NCBI RefSeq assembly: GCF_015910535.1
Contig: NZ_JACBJG010000004.1
Location: 1-64,000, forward strand
Direction: 5' to 3'
DNA length: 64,000 nt
Source of the DNA: Saccharomonospora sp. NB11
Lineage (GTDB): Bacteria; Actinomycetota; Actinomycetes; Mycobacteriales; Pseudonocardiaceae
The translations under genes and the position numbers were made by a program. A model generated the notes under the pieces. It saw only the letters and a list, made by a program, of their open reading frames with translations. It was not told the DNA's origin and made no database searches. Positions 34,779 to 43,776 of this stretch are shown here, in pieces. Positions within the stretch are counted from its first letter, which is position 1. The number at the start of each line of letters is the position of its first letter.

Positions 34779-36830
34779 TCACGCGCCGGTGAGTCCCCGC
34801 CGCTTCAGCAGCGGCTCGATCTCCGGGTCACGGCCCCGGAACGCGCGGAACGCGGCCATCGGGTCGGTGCTGCCGCCCCGCGACAGCAACTCGCGCCGGA
34901 AGTGGTCGCCGTTGGCGCGGGTGAGACCATCGTTCTCGCGGAACCACTCCACCGTGTCGGCGTCGAGCACCTCGCTCCAGATGTAGGAGTAGTAGCCCGC
35001 CGAATAGCCGTTGCAGAAGATGTGCGCGAAATACGTGCTCGCGTACCGCGGCGGCACCTCCGGCACCGCCACTCCGGCCTTCTCCAACGCCTGCGCCTGG
35101 AACGCCGCCACGTCGTCGACCGTGGTCTCGGCGTCCAGGGTGTGCCACGCCAGGTCCAGCAGCGACGCCGCCAGGTACTCGGTGGTCGAGAACCCTTCGC
35201 CGTAGGCGCGGGACTCCTGCAGCTTCTCCACCAGCCGCTGCGGCAACGGCTCACCCGTGCGGTAGTGGCGCGCGTAGTTCGCCAGCACCTCCGGCCACAA
35301 CACCCACATCTCGTTGACCTGCGACGGGAACTCCACGAAGTCCCGCGGCACGTTGGTGCCCGCCGTCGTCGGGTAGCGGGTGTCCGACAGCAGCTCGTGC
35401 AACGCGTGCCCGAACTCGTGGAACGCGGTCTCGACCTCGTCGAAGGACAGCAGCGTCGGCTCACCCTCCGGCGGCTTGGTGATGTTGAGGTTGTTCACCA
35501 CCACGGGCTTGCGGTCGAGCAGCCGCGACGGCACCCGGTAGGAGTTCATCCACGCGCCACCACGCTTCGACTCGCGCGCGTAGTAGTCGCCGAGGAACAA
35601 CCCCAGCGGGCTGCCGTCGGCGTCGAACACCTCGAACACCCGCACGTCCGGGTGGTAGGTCGGCAGGTCGTGCCGTTCGGTGAACGTCAACCCGTACAGC
35701 TTCGTCGCCGCGAAGAACACCCCGTCCCGCAACACCCGGTCGAGCTCGAAGTAGGGGCGCAGCTCGTCGGCGTCGACGTCGAACCGGCGGCGCCGCACCC
35801 GCTCGGCGTAGAACGCCCAGTCCCACGGCTCCAACGGATGGTTCTCGCCGGCGCGGGCGATCTCCTTGGTCAGCTCCGCCGCTTCGGCCCGCGCGTTCGA
35901 CACGGCCACGGGCGCGAGCCGGTGCAGCAGGTCGATCGCCGCCTGCGCGGTGCCCGCCGTCTGGTCCTCGATCGCGTAGGCCGCGTGGTGCGGGTAGCCC
36001 AGCAACGCGGCCCGCTCGGCGCGCAGCCGCGCGATCCGCAGCAGCACGTCCTTGTTGTCGTGCTCGCCGCCGCGGTTGCCCCGCGCGACCGACGCGCGGA
36101 ACAGCCGTTCCCGCACGTCGCGGTTCTCCAACGACGCCAGCAGCGGCTGCGCCGTCGGCAGTGACAGGCTGAGCAGGTACTTGCCGTCCTCGCCGCGTCG
36201 GGTGGCCGCGTCGGCGGCCGCCGCGATCGCCGCCTCCGACAACCCGGCCAGCTCCGCTCGGTCGGACACCAGCACGGCCAGGTCGTTGGTGTCGGCCAGC
36301 AGGTTGTCCTGGAACCGGGTCGCCAGCGTGGACAGTTCGGTGTTCAACTCCCGCAGCCGCGCCTTCTCCGCCTCCCCGAGCGCGGCACCGGCGCGCACGA
36401 AGTCCAGGTGGTAGCGCCGCAGCAACCACGCCGACTCGTCGTCGAGATCCAGCGACTCCCGGTCCTCGTACAGGCGCTCGATGCGTTCGAACAGCGCCGC
36501 GTCGAGGTGGATGGCGTCGGAGTGCGCGGCCAGTTTGGGTGCGATCTCGGCGTGTACGGCGCGCAGGGTGTCGTCGGTGTGGGAGGCGTTGAGGTTGAAG
36601 AACACCTCCGACACGCGGTCGAGCAGCTCACCGGAGCGTTCCAGCGCGACGATGGTGTTGTCGAACGTCGGTGGTTCCGGGTTGGTCGCGATGGCCTTCA
36701 CCTCGGCGGCCTGCTCCGCCATGCCCGCCTCGAACGCGGGCAGGAAGTGCTCGCCCGAGATCCGGTCGAACGGCGGCAGCTCGTACGGCAGCTCGCTCGC
36801 CGTCAACAACGGATTGTCCACAGTCGTCAC
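34779..36830 (-). CDS. M3-family metallopeptidase (Dcp/oligopeptidase A-like)
   Basis: 683 residues. The zinc motif is His471-Glu-Phe-Gly-His475 in AFHEFGHALHELL, with the third ligand Glu about 28 residues later in FVEFPSQVNE. The all-helical N-terminal region (GEHFLPAFEAGMAEQ) matches peptidyl-dipeptidase Dcp. It degrades short peptides in the cytosol. The GTG start overlaps the phosphatase stop (GTGA), so it is translationally coupled as the last gene of the uppP operon. Confidence 0.93.
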   Translation of the reverse strand: MTTVDNPLLTASELPYELPPFDRISGEHFLPAFEAGMAEQAAEVKAIATNPEPPTFDNTIVALERSGELLDRVSEVFFNLNASHTDDTLRAVHAEIAPKLAAHSDAIHLDAALFERIERLYEDRESLDLDDESAWLLRRYHLDFVRAGAALGEAEKARLRELNTELSTLATRFQDNLLADTNDLAVLVSDRAELAGLSEAAIAAAADAATRRGEDGKYLLSLSLPTAQPLLASLENRDVRERLFRASVARGNRGGEHDNKDVLLRIARLRAERAALLGYPHHAAYAIEDQTAGTAQAAIDLLHRLAPVAVSNARAEAAELTKEIARAGENHPLEPWDWAFYAERVRRRRFDVDADELRPYFELDRVLRDGVFFAATKLYGLTFTERHDLPTYHPDVRVFEVFDADGSPLGLFLGDYYARESKRGGAWMNSYRVPSRLLDRKPVVVNNLNITKPPEGEPTLLSFDEVETAFHEFGHALHELLSDTRYPTTAGTNVPRDFVEFPSQVNEMWVLWPEVLANYARHYRTGEPLPQRLVEKLQESRAYGEGFSTTEYLAASLLDLAWHTLDAETTVDDVAAFQAQALEKAGVAVPEVPPRYASTYFAHIFCNGYSAGYYSYIWSEVLDADTVEWFRENDGLTRANGDHFRRELLSRGGSTDPMAAFRAFRGRDPEIEPLLKRRGLTGA

Positions 36831-37540
36831 TCTCGATCCTTTCGTCCTGTCGACCCACCGACCACCGCGTCGGAGGACAACCCGCCCCGGCGCCGTCGTT
36901 TCGGTCGGGGCGGCACGATGCCGCTCACATCGCCACCGCAGTCGTTGATCCGCAGCACGAAGGGCCGGGTGTCGGTGTAGCGGATCACCGACACCGACGC
37001 CGGGTCGACCACGGTGCGCTGGAAGAGGTCGAGGTGCTGCCCCAGCGCGTCGGCCAGCACCGCTTTGATCACGTCGCCGTGGCTGCACGCCAACCACACC
37101 GCGTGGTCGCCGTGCTCGGCGGCGACGCGGGCGTCGTGCTCGCGCAGCGCGGTCACCGCCCGCCACTGCATGTGGGCGAGCCCTTCACCGCCGGGGAACA
37201 CGGCCGCCGACGGCTGCGACTGCACCACCTTCCACAGCGGCTCCTTGGTCAGCTCCTTCAACGGTCTGCCGGACCAGTCGCCGTAGTCGACCTCGGACAG
37301 GCGGGAGTCCGTGCGCGGGGTGAGTCCGGTGGCCTCGACGAGCGGGGCCAGTGTCTGTCGGCACCGCAGCAGCGGGGAGGTCACCACGGCCGCCAGCGGC
37401 ACGTCCGCGAGCCGCGTCACCAGGCGTTCGGCCTGGGCGCGGCCAATGTCGTCCAGCCCGACCCCGGCGGTGCGTCCGGCCAGCACACCTGCCGTGTTCG
37501 CCGTCGACCTGCCGTGCCGGAGCAGGATCACAGTTGCCAC
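36827..37540 (-). CDS. Histidine phosphatase, MSMEG_4193 family
   Basis: 237 residues. LLRHGRST holds the phosphorylated His, with the arginine in TSPLLRCRQT and the second His in ACSHGDVIKA. The family is actinobacterial and normally adjacent to DUF3090 and SCO1664, which here lie about 17 kb away. The GTG is 6 bases after a TAGGGT on its strand, so it may also have its own leaderless transcript inside the operon. The tail (RPKRRRRGGLSS) is basic and disordered. Confidence 0.9.
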   Translation of the reverse strand: MATVILLRHGRSTANTAGVLAGRTAGVGLDDIGRAQAERLVTRLADVPLAAVVTSPLLRCRQTLAPLVEATGLTPRTDSRLSEVDYGDWSGRPLKELTKEPLWKVVQSQPSAAVFPGGEGLAHMQWRAVTALREHDARVAAEHGDHAVWLACSHGDVIKAVLADALGQHLDLFQRTVVDPASVSVIRYTDTRPFVLRINDCGGDVSGIVPPRPKRRRRGGLSSDAVVGGSTGRKDRE

Positions 37541-37557
37541 GACGCCACCCTACGGCC

Positions 37558-38418
37558 TCAGTGCGGTGCTTCCACGGCACCGGCCTCGACCGGGCCCGCG
37601 TCGGGGTCGAGCACACCGGTGAACACGAGCACCAGCACCAGCACACCCAGCGCGACCCGGTAGATCACGAACGGCACGAAGCTGTTCTTCTTGATATAGG
37701 ACATCAGCCACGCGATGACGGCGTAGCCGACACCGAACGACACGATCGTGGCCAGCAGGGTCGGGCCGACCCCGGGCGCGTCGCCCTCACCGATGTCGGT
37801 GAGCTTGTACACCCCGGAGGCCAGCACCGCGGGCACGGCCAGCAGGAACGCGTACTCGGCGGCGTCGGCCCGCTTGTAGCCGAGCAACAACCCGCCGGTG
37901 ATCGTGCCGCCCGACCGGGACACGCCGGGGATGAGGGCGAGGGCCTGCGCGAACCCGTAGGCGAGGCCGTGGGGCACGGTGAGCTGGTCGAGTTCCCGTT
38001 CCTTGCGGCCGAACCGGTCGGCGACCAGCAGCAGCAGACCGAACACGATGAGGGTGGTGGCCGTCAGCCGCAGATCGCGGAACACGCTTTCGATGCGGTC
38101 CTCGAACAGCAGCCCCAGCACCGCGATCGGCACCGAGCCGACGATGATGAGCCACCCCATCCGCGCGTCGGGATCGGAGCGGTACTCCCGCCGGGTCAGC
38201 GACAGGAACCAGCGGTGCAGGATCCGGCCGATCTTCCTGCTGAAGTACAGCAGCACCGCGAGTTCGGTGCCGATCTGCGTGACGGCCGTGAACGCGGCGC
38301 CCGGGTCGTCCCAGCCCGCGAACGCCGCCGTCAGGCGGATGTGCGCGCTGGAGGACACGGGCAGGAACTCGGTGAGTCCCTGCACCAGGCCCAGCACGAG
38401 CGCCTCGAACCAGCCCAT
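37558..38418 (-). CDS. uppP: Undecaprenyl-diphosphatase
   Basis: 286 residues, about eight membrane helices. The two active-site signatures of the BacA/UppP family are present: [13 protein letters not shown] near the N-terminus and [13 protein letters not shown] centrally. It recycles undecaprenyl pyrophosphate for peptidoglycan synthesis and can give bacitracin tolerance. The ATG overlaps the stop of the LLM gene by one base (TGATG). Confidence 0.95.
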   Translation of the reverse strand: MGWFEALVLGLVQGLTEFLPVSSSAHIRLTAAFAGWDDPGAAFTAVTQIGTELAVLLYFSRKIGRILHRWFLSLTRREYRSDPDARMGWLIIVGSVPIAVLGLLFEDRIESVFRDLRLTATTLIVFGLLLLVADRFGRKERELDQLTVPHGLAYGFAQALALIPGVSRSGGTITGGLLLGYKRADAAEYAFLLAVPAVLASGVYKLTDIGEGDAPGVGPTLLATIVSFGVGYAVIAWLMSYIKKNSFVPFVIYRVALGVLVLVLVFTGVLDPDAGPVEAGAVEAPH

Positions 38419-39461
38419 CAGGCGACCCCCGCGCGATCAAGGGCCTCCAACGCGGTCCGCAGGGCCGCGGCCCCCTGCTCCGGGGCGACGAACGGGGACA
38501 CGCTGAGCGTGGTCACCCCGGCCTCGGCGAACGCGGACATGCGGTCGGCGATCCGCTCGACCGGCCCCAACAGCGACGTGGCGTCGAGGAACTCCAACGG
38601 CACCGCCGCCATCGCGCCCGCGTAGTCCTTGGCCAGGTAGCGGTCCTGCACCTCGGCGGCGGCGTCGGCGTAGCCCATGCGCACCGCGAGCTGGTTGTAG
38701 AAGTTCTTCTCCCGGCTGCCCATGCCGCCCAGGTAGAGCGCCGCATAGGCGCGCACGGAGTCGGCGCACACGCGCCAGTCCTCACCCGGCACCAGCGGCA
38801 CCGTGGGGGCGATGTCGAGGTCGGCGAGGGTGCGGCCCGCCTTCTGCGCGCCCGCGGTGAGGTGGTCGAGCTGCGTGGCGGCGTGCTCGGGCGAGAAGAA
38901 CACCGGCAGCCAGCCGTCGGCGATCTCACCGGTGAGTTCCAGGTTCTTCGGTCCGATCGCGGCGAGATAGGTGGGAATGTAGTCGCGCACGGGGTGCACC
39001 GTCAGCGCCAGAGCCTTGCCGGGCCCGTCGGGCAGGGGAAGCCGGAAGTGCTTGCCGTCGTAGCGCACCTTTTCCCGACGCAACGCGGCCCGCACGATGT
39101 CGACGTACTCGCGAGTGCGGCCCAGCGGAGCGGTGAAACGCACCCCGTGCCAGCCCTCCGACACCTGCGGCCCCGACACACCGAGCCCCAACCGGAACCG
39201 GCCACCGGAGAGCGTGTCGAGCGTCGCGGCCGTCATGGCCGTGGTCGCCGGGGTGCGCGCGGGGATCTGCAGCACCGCGCTGCCGACGTCGATCGACGAC
39301 GTCTGCGCGGCGATCCACGACAACACGGTCGGCGCGTCCGACCCGTAGGCCTCCGCGACCCACACCACGGAGTAGCCGAGCGCGTCGGCCTCCTTGGCCA
39401 GAGCCAGATTCGACGCGTCGTTACCCGCGCCCCAATACCCGAGGTTCAAGCCCAATCGCAT
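38418..39461 (-). CDS. LLM-class F420-dependent oxidoreductase
   Basis: 347 residues of the luciferase-like TIM barrel ([61 protein letters not shown]), close to F420-dependent methylene-H4MPT-reductase-like proteins of mycobacteria. The ATG at 39461 fits the family start; TAGTGT ends 8 bases before it (leaderless). It heads the operon with uppP, the phosphatase and the M3 peptidase. Confidence 0.9.
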   Translation of the reverse strand: MRLGLNLGYWGAGNDASNLALAKEADALGYSVVWVAEAYGSDAPTVLSWIAAQTSSIDVGSAVLQIPARTPATTAMTAATLDTLSGGRFRLGLGVSGPQVSEGWHGVRFTAPLGRTREYVDIVRAALRREKVRYDGKHFRLPLPDGPGKALALTVHPVRDYIPTYLAAIGPKNLELTGEIADGWLPVFFSPEHAATQLDHLTAGAQKAGRTLADLDIAPTVPLVPGEDWRVCADSVRAYAALYLGGMGSREKNFYNQLAVRMGYADAAAEVQDRYLAKDYAGAMAAVPLEFLDATSLLGPVERIADRMSAFAEAGVTTLSVSPFVAPEQGAAALRTALEALDRAGVA

Positions 39462-39546
39462 GGACACCGACACTAACGGGCCGTGACGCGCCGCCGGAGC
39501 CGCCTTGGTCACGAACCCGGTCGGGCGACGGTTAGGCTCTTTCGCC

Positions 39547-40512
39547 ATGGAAAGCCGTCAGCTCGGCACCTCCGGCCTGCGCGTGTCCCGGATAGGGCTC
39601 GGCACCTTGTCCTGGTCGAACAGCACCGACGCCGAGGACGCCGCCAATCAGCTCGCCGCGTTCGTCGACGCAGGCGGCACGCTCGTCGACACCGCCGACA
39701 TCTACGGCGACGGTGAGGTCGAGCGGCTGCTGGGGTCGTTGCTGGGCAACCTGGTGCCCCGCGACCAGGTCGTGCTCGCCACGAAGGCCGTGGCGCGCCG
39801 CGCCGACGGGCCGTTCGGTGGGGGCGCGTCGCGCGGCGCGTTGCTGGCGGCGCTGGACGGGTCGCTGCGTCGTCTCGGGGTCGACCACATCGACCTGTGG
39901 CAGTTGCACGCGTGGGATGCCGCCGTGCCCATCGACGAGACACTCTCGGCCCTGGAGTACGCGTTGCGCAGCGGCAAGGTCCGCTACGTCGGGGTGTGCA
40001 ACTACACGGGCTGGCAGCTCGCGACCGCCGCGGCCTCGCTGGCCGAGGGGCGCATCGTGTCGATCCAGTCGGAGTACTCGCTGCTGGAACGCGGCATCGA
40101 ACGTGAGGTGGTGCCCGCCGCCGCCCACCACGGGATCGGGGTGTTGCCGTGGGCGCCGCTCGGTCGCGGCGTGCTCACCGGCAAGTACCGCACGGGCACC
40201 CCGGCCGATTCCCGAGGCGCGTCCACCGCCTACGCCGGCTACGTCGAACAGCACCGCACCGAACGGGCGGCGCGCATCGTGGAGGCGGTCGTCACCGCCG
40301 CCGACGGGCTCGGGGTGTCACCGCTGGCGGTCGCGCTGGCGTGGGTGCGGGACCGGCCCGGTGTGGTGGCCCCGCTCGTGGGGGCGCGGGACAAGAGCCA
40401 GCTCGCGGGCTCGTTGGCCGCCGAAAGTCTCACCCTACCCGCCGCGATCAAGGCCGCACTCGACGACGTCAGCGCGCTGGAATTCGGCTATCCGGAACGA
40501 TGGCCGACATGA
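39547..40512 (+). CDS. Aldo/keto reductase
   Basis: 321 residues, a TIM barrel with the AKR pattern: Asp and Tyr in VDTADIYGDGEVERLLG, Lys in VVLATKAV and His in LWQLHAWD form the catalytic tetrad. NADPH-binding residues are in the C-terminal GARDKSQLAG. TAGGCT at 39533-39538 ends 8 bases before the ATG (leaderless). The stop overlaps the start of the lipoprotein gene (ATGA). Confidence 0.92.
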   Translation: MESRQLGTSGLRVSRIGLGTLSWSNSTDAEDAANQLAAFVDAGGTLVDTADIYGDGEVERLLGSLLGNLVPRDQVVLATKAVARRADGPFGGGASRGALLAALDGSLRRLGVDHIDLWQLHAWDAAVPIDETLSALEYALRSGKVRYVGVCNYTGWQLATAAASLAEGRIVSIQSEYSLLERGIEREVVPAAAHHGIGVLPWAPLGRGVLTGKYRTGTPADSRGASTAYAGYVEQHRTERAARIVEAVVTAADGLGVSPLAVALAWVRDRPGVVAPLVGARDKSQLAGSLAAESLTLPAAIKAALDDVSALEFGYPERWPT

Positions 40513-41534
40513 CGACCCGCACGCACTCCTCCACTCTCGGCGCGGTGGCGCTCACGGCCGCGCTGGTGGCTTCGCTGTCGGCCTGCACCGGTGACGAGGA
40601 GGTGACCGACGAGCTGCAGGTGGTCGAGAACCCGACCGCCGCCACCGCGCAGCCCGCCCCGGAGACCACCACCGAACCGGCAGGCTCGGTGATCCCGGTG
40701 GACGGTGACGTCACCGCCCTGACGACGGTGGGTGACGTGCTCGCGGTCGCCGTCGCCGACCCGGCGCGGGTGCTGCTGTTCGAGCAGGACGCGCTCGACG
40801 GCGGCGACGCCGAGCCGACGGTGGTGGAGCTGCCCGGCCCCGTGGAGGACCTCACCGCGGCCGGGGACACGCTGCTGGCTCCCGTGCCGTCGCAGGACAC
40901 GCTCGCCCGGATCACCGTCGACGGCGAGGTGACGTCGACCCCGGTGGCCGGGCAGCCCACCGGGGCGGCGGTCCACGACGGAGCCACGGTGCTGAGCCTG
41001 CGGGAACGCAAGGCCGTCGCGGTGCTCGACGGGGACCGGCTCGATCCCGTCATCGCGGGTGGCCTGAACAGCGCCGACGACGTCGTCGTGGTGGAGGGCC
41101 GCCCGGTGGTGCTCGACCGCCTGCGCAGCGCGGTGTTCGAGGTGGACGTCGCCGAGGGCGACATCGGCGCGGGCCTGCGCGCCGGGCAGGGCGCCACGCA
41201 CGTGGTCGCCGACGACTACGGTCGGGTGTTCGTCTCCGACACCCGCAGCGGCGGCATTCTGGCGTTCTCCGTCGACCCGTTGTTGCTGCGGCAGCTCTAC
41301 CCGGTTCCCGGGGGTGTCTACGCCCTGGCCTACGACTCCGAACGCGACGTGCTGTGGGCGACGTTGACCGCGACCAACGAGGTGGTCGGCTTCGACGTCC
41401 GCGGTGGAGAGCTGCAGGAGCGCTACCGCTACCCCACCGTTCGCCAACCCGATTCCGTTACCGTCGACTCAAGGACGTCCCGAGTCGTGGTGGGCTCGGC
41501 GAGCGGGGAAGGGGTCCAGGTGATTGCTCCATGA
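40509..41534 (+). CDS. Lipoprotein with beta-propeller-like repeats
   Basis: 341 residues. A signal peptide ends in the lipobox LSAC (Cys near 26), followed by a Thr/Pro-rich linker and then repeated four-stranded units (VTALTTVGDVLAVAVADPARVLLF, GAAVHDGATVLSLRER, THVVADDYGRVFVSDTRSGGILAF, YALAYDSERDVLWATLTATNEVVGFD) that suggest a YncE/SMP30-type propeller. It is anchored outside the membrane; its ligand is unknown. The ATG at 40509 overlaps the reductase stop; an alternative is 40500. Confidence 0.82.
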   Translation: MTTRTHSSTLGAVALTAALVASLSACTGDEEVTDELQVVENPTAATAQPAPETTTEPAGSVIPVDGDVTALTTVGDVLAVAVADPARVLLFEQDALDGGDAEPTVVELPGPVEDLTAAGDTLLAPVPSQDTLARITVDGEVTSTPVAGQPTGAAVHDGATVLSLRERKAVAVLDGDRLDPVIAGGLNSADDVVVVEGRPVVLDRLRSAVFEVDVAEGDIGAGLRAGQGATHVVADDYGRVFVSDTRSGGILAFSVDPLLLRQLYPVPGGVYALAYDSERDVLWATLTATNEVVGFDVRGGELQERYRYPTVRQPDSVTVDSRTSRVVVGSASGEGVQVIAP

Positions 41535-41755
41535 CGAACGTCGAAGCGGTGGTCGACGGGGATTGGGAGTACCGCCGGGTGCAGTTGCCGCCCGGCGTCT
41601 CGCGGATCTCCGCGGCGGTGCAGCTGTCGATCCAGGCCGAGTTCTCGGGGTGGGAACTGTCGAACGTGCGACTGTTCTCCGACGGCACCCGCAAGGTGTT
41701 GCTGCGGCGTCGGCGGTCCCTCGCGTCGGGGCTGTTGCCCGGGCTGAGCATCTGA
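41531..41755 (+). CDS. DUF5703 family protein
   Basis: 74 residues: DWEYRRVQLPPGVSRISAAVQLSIQAEFSGWELSNVRLFSDGTRKVLLRRR is the whole conserved domain, a small actinobacterial protein of unknown role. Its ATG overlaps the lipoprotein stop (ATGA), making a three-gene coupled set with the aldo/keto reductase. Confidence 0.85.
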   Translation: MTNVEAVVDGDWEYRRVQLPPGVSRISAAVQLSIQAEFSGWELSNVRLFSDGTRKVLLRRRRSLASGLLPGLSI

Positions 41756-41780
41756 GCGTCACCGCGCGAGCACCCCGCGC

Positions 41781-41819
41781 CGCTGTGTCCTCCTCCCGTG
41801 GGTGGCGGAGGTGACAGCG
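41781..41819 (+). terminator. Imperfect hairpin after DUF5703
   Basis: CGCTGTGTCCTCC (41781-41793) can pair with GGAGGTGACAGCG (41807-41819) with two mismatches. There is no U-tract, so it is only a possible terminator. Confidence 0.4.
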
Positions 41820-41821
41820 TC

Positions 41822-41856
41822 TTGACACTACTCCGTTCGATCGAACTATTGTTCGA
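41822..41856 (+). promoter_or_regulatory. SOS-type promoter with a perfect LexA box
   Basis: TCGAAC (41841-41846), TATT, GTTCGA (41851-41856) is a perfect match to the actinobacterial/Gram-positive SOS box. The -35 TTGACA is at 41822-41827 and the -10 (ACTATT, 41845-41850) overlaps the box, so LexA bound there would block RNA polymerase. A neighbouring TTCGATCGAA palindrome covers 41836-41845. Confidence 0.8.
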
Positions 41857-41876
41857 ACAAGGGGAGTAGTTCGGGA

Positions 41877-42275
41877 GTGCACGTGAACCAACCAGCATCG
41901 TCACCGCCACCGAACTGGCCGTGGTGGCAGCACGACGCGAGTTCGACACCCACCCGGCCGGTGTGGACCCGGGTCGACGGAACACCCGAGGGTTTCCGTC
42001 CCGTCGACCCGCCCCGCTGGGTGTGGGTGGACCTCCGCGCCGCGCTGCGCAAGGACGCGTTCACCTTCACCGACGACAACCCGGCCGGACTCCAGTACCG
42101 CTACGAGGCCAAAGGACTGCTGCGCGCGTGGATGCCGTCCGTGGACGGCGCCGCGCTCGCCCTCGTGACCTACCAACTCCTCACCGCCGACCTCGCGTGG
42201 CGGACGACGGTGACGTCGTTCGTCCCCGCGCACACCATTCGGTTCCGCTCGCGCACGGGCCGCGAATCCCGCTGA
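41877..42275 (+). CDS. Hypothetical protein under a LexA box
   Basis: 132 residues, not recognised. The first 45 residues are Pro/Trp-rich and probably disordered (PPPNWPWWQHDASS); the rest is a compact alpha/beta domain (RWVWVDLRAALRKDAFTFTDDNPAGLQYRYEAKGLLRAWMPSVDG, then LAWRTTVTSF). No nuclease, toxin or protease motif is seen. GGGGAG 10 bases before the GTG at 41877 is a weak ribosome site; a GTG at 41883 is possible. The promoter contains a perfect SOS box, so induction by DNA damage is inferred. Confidence 0.7.
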   Translation: MHVNQPASSPPPNWPWWQHDASSTPTRPVWTRVDGTPEGFRPVDPPRWVWVDLRAALRKDAFTFTDDNPAGLQYRYEAKGLLRAWMPSVDGAALALVTYQLLTADLAWRTTVTSFVPAHTIRFRSRTGRESR

Positions 42276-42333
42276 GGCCAGTCCGGGCGCACCCGATGGT
42301 CGGATGCGCCGCCCCTGACCGTCGGGGCCGTCC

Positions 42334-43695
42334 TCACCGCGACCCGTGACCGATGCGCAGCAGACCGTGCGGGTCCAGCTCACGCGCGATCCGCCGCAGC
42401 CGCGCATCGTCACCGGGATCGAACGCACCCGCCAGTTCCTCGTCGCTCAACGGCCGGAACGCGAACCCCAGCCGCCGCCCGAGCGCCACCTCGATGAACG
42501 GCGCCAACGTCGCATCGTGGTGTCGGCGCGCCACCCGCTCGTCGGTCTCCGACACCGGCGACAACACCGACACCAGGTAGGAACCGGACCGGTGCCCCAC
42601 CGCACTGGGAACCCGCGGCGAACGCGCGAGCGCACCCCCGAGGTGCCGCACCCCGACCACAGTGAACACCGGCGCGTCCGGGCCCGCAGCGGCCGTCAAC
42701 CCGGGCAACGCCTCAGGCGGGAGTTCCCGCACCACCAGGTTGTCGCCCCGGTACGGGTGCGGCTCCTCCGGCTCGTCGAAGATCGAACCCGACTCCGGGT
42801 AGGGCAGTTCGCCGAGGGTATCGGCGAGGACCGGCCCGATCTCCCGCAGCGGCCGCGTCACCGCGCGCCCCTCGTCGGCGGAACCGCAGTACGCGACACG
42901 CAGGTGAGCGACCGAGCGGCCCCGCAACGGCTCCGGCACCCCGGCGACATCCGGGTAAGTCAACACGGTCGCGGCGGAGGTCAGGTCGTCGTCCACCTCC
43001 CCGGTCCAGCTCCCCCACACCTCCAGCACGTCGGAGACCTGAGCGACGTCGAACAGCAGACTGCCCCCGAACAGCCGGGTCACGCACACCAGCTCGATCT
43101 CCATGCCCGTGACCACCCCGACGCGGCCACCTCCGCCGCGCAACGCCCAGAACAGCTCGGGCTCGGAGTGTTCGCTGACGTGCCGCAGCCGCCCGTCCGG
43201 AGTGACGACGTCGAACCGGTGCACGTGGTCGGAGGTGAACCCATGGCGGCGGGCCAGCAACCCCACCCCGCCCGTCACCGTGTACGCGACGGCTCCCAGG
43301 TCGGGGAAGCTACCGGAGAGCGGCGCGAGGCCGTGCGGCGCAGCAGCGTCGATGACCTCCCGCCACGTCGCCCCCGCCTCCACCCACGCGACGCGGCGGA
43401 CAGGGTCGACCCGCACGCCGTTCATCCGACGCGTCGTGATCAGCATCCCCTCGATCGGTGTCGTGTGGCCGTGCCCGGTGGCCTGCACAGTCCACGGCAT
43501 CCGACGCGCGACCGCGAAACCCACCGCCTCACGCACATCGTCAGTGGAGGTCGCGGCCACGACCACGGCCGGGCGGTGCGCCTCCCACCGCTGGAAACCC
43601 GTGCGCTCGACGTCGTAGCCGTCCGCGTCGGCGGTCAACACCCGCCCTCGGACCCGGCTCGACAGCTCAGCCACAAAAGAAGTCGTGTCGGTCAT
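42334..43695 (-). CDS. FAD-binding oxidoreductase, berberine-bridge-like
   Basis: 453 residues. The PCMH-type FAD domain (about 30-200) contains QATGHGHTTPIEG, where the His may carry the flavin covalently, and TVTGGVGLLARRHG; the usual second cysteine link is not evident. The BBE domain closes the C-terminus (DPHGLLRIGHGSR in place of the typical YxN pattern). The substrate is unknown. The ATG at 43695 has TAGCGT 7 bases upstream (leaderless). It diverges from a WYL-type regulator. Confidence 0.88.
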   Translation of the reverse strand: MTDTTSFVAELSSRVRGRVLTADADGYDVERTGFQRWEAHRPAVVVAATSTDDVREAVGFAVARRMPWTVQATGHGHTTPIEGMLITTRRMNGVRVDPVRRVAWVEAGATWREVIDAAAPHGLAPLSGSFPDLGAVAYTVTGGVGLLARRHGFTSDHVHRFDVVTPDGRLRHVSEHSEPELFWALRGGGGRVGVVTGMEIELVCVTRLFGGSLLFDVAQVSDVLEVWGSWTGEVDDDLTSAATVLTYPDVAGVPEPLRGRSVAHLRVAYCGSADEGRAVTRPLREIGPVLADTLGELPYPESGSIFDEPEEPHPYRGDNLVVRELPPEALPGLTAAAGPDAPVFTVVGVRHLGGALARSPRVPSAVGHRSGSYLVSVLSPVSETDERVARRHHDATLAPFIEVALGRRLGFAFRPLSDEELAGAFDPGDDARLRRIARELDPHGLLRIGHGSR

Positions 43696-43719
43696 GGCCC
43701 CCACGCTAGAAGCCGTTGC

Positions 43720-43734
43720 GGACACGGACTGTCC
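43720..43734. promoter_or_regulatory. Inverted repeat between oxidoreductase and WYL regulator
   Basis: GGACA at 43720-43724 and TGTCC at 43730-43734, separated by 5 bases, lie in the 81-base divergent gap. This layout suits binding by the WYL/YafY-type regulator and control of both genes. Confidence 0.5.
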
Positions 43735-43776
43735 TCGACGACCACGAGAATGAAAGCAGGTGAGGAGGTATTGGCG

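Noticed and set aside
41836..41860. Palindromes TTCGATCGAA and TTGTTCGAACAA as separate operators
   Set aside because: They overlap the SOS box and are explained by its TCGAAC/GTTCGA arms, so no extra regulator is needed.
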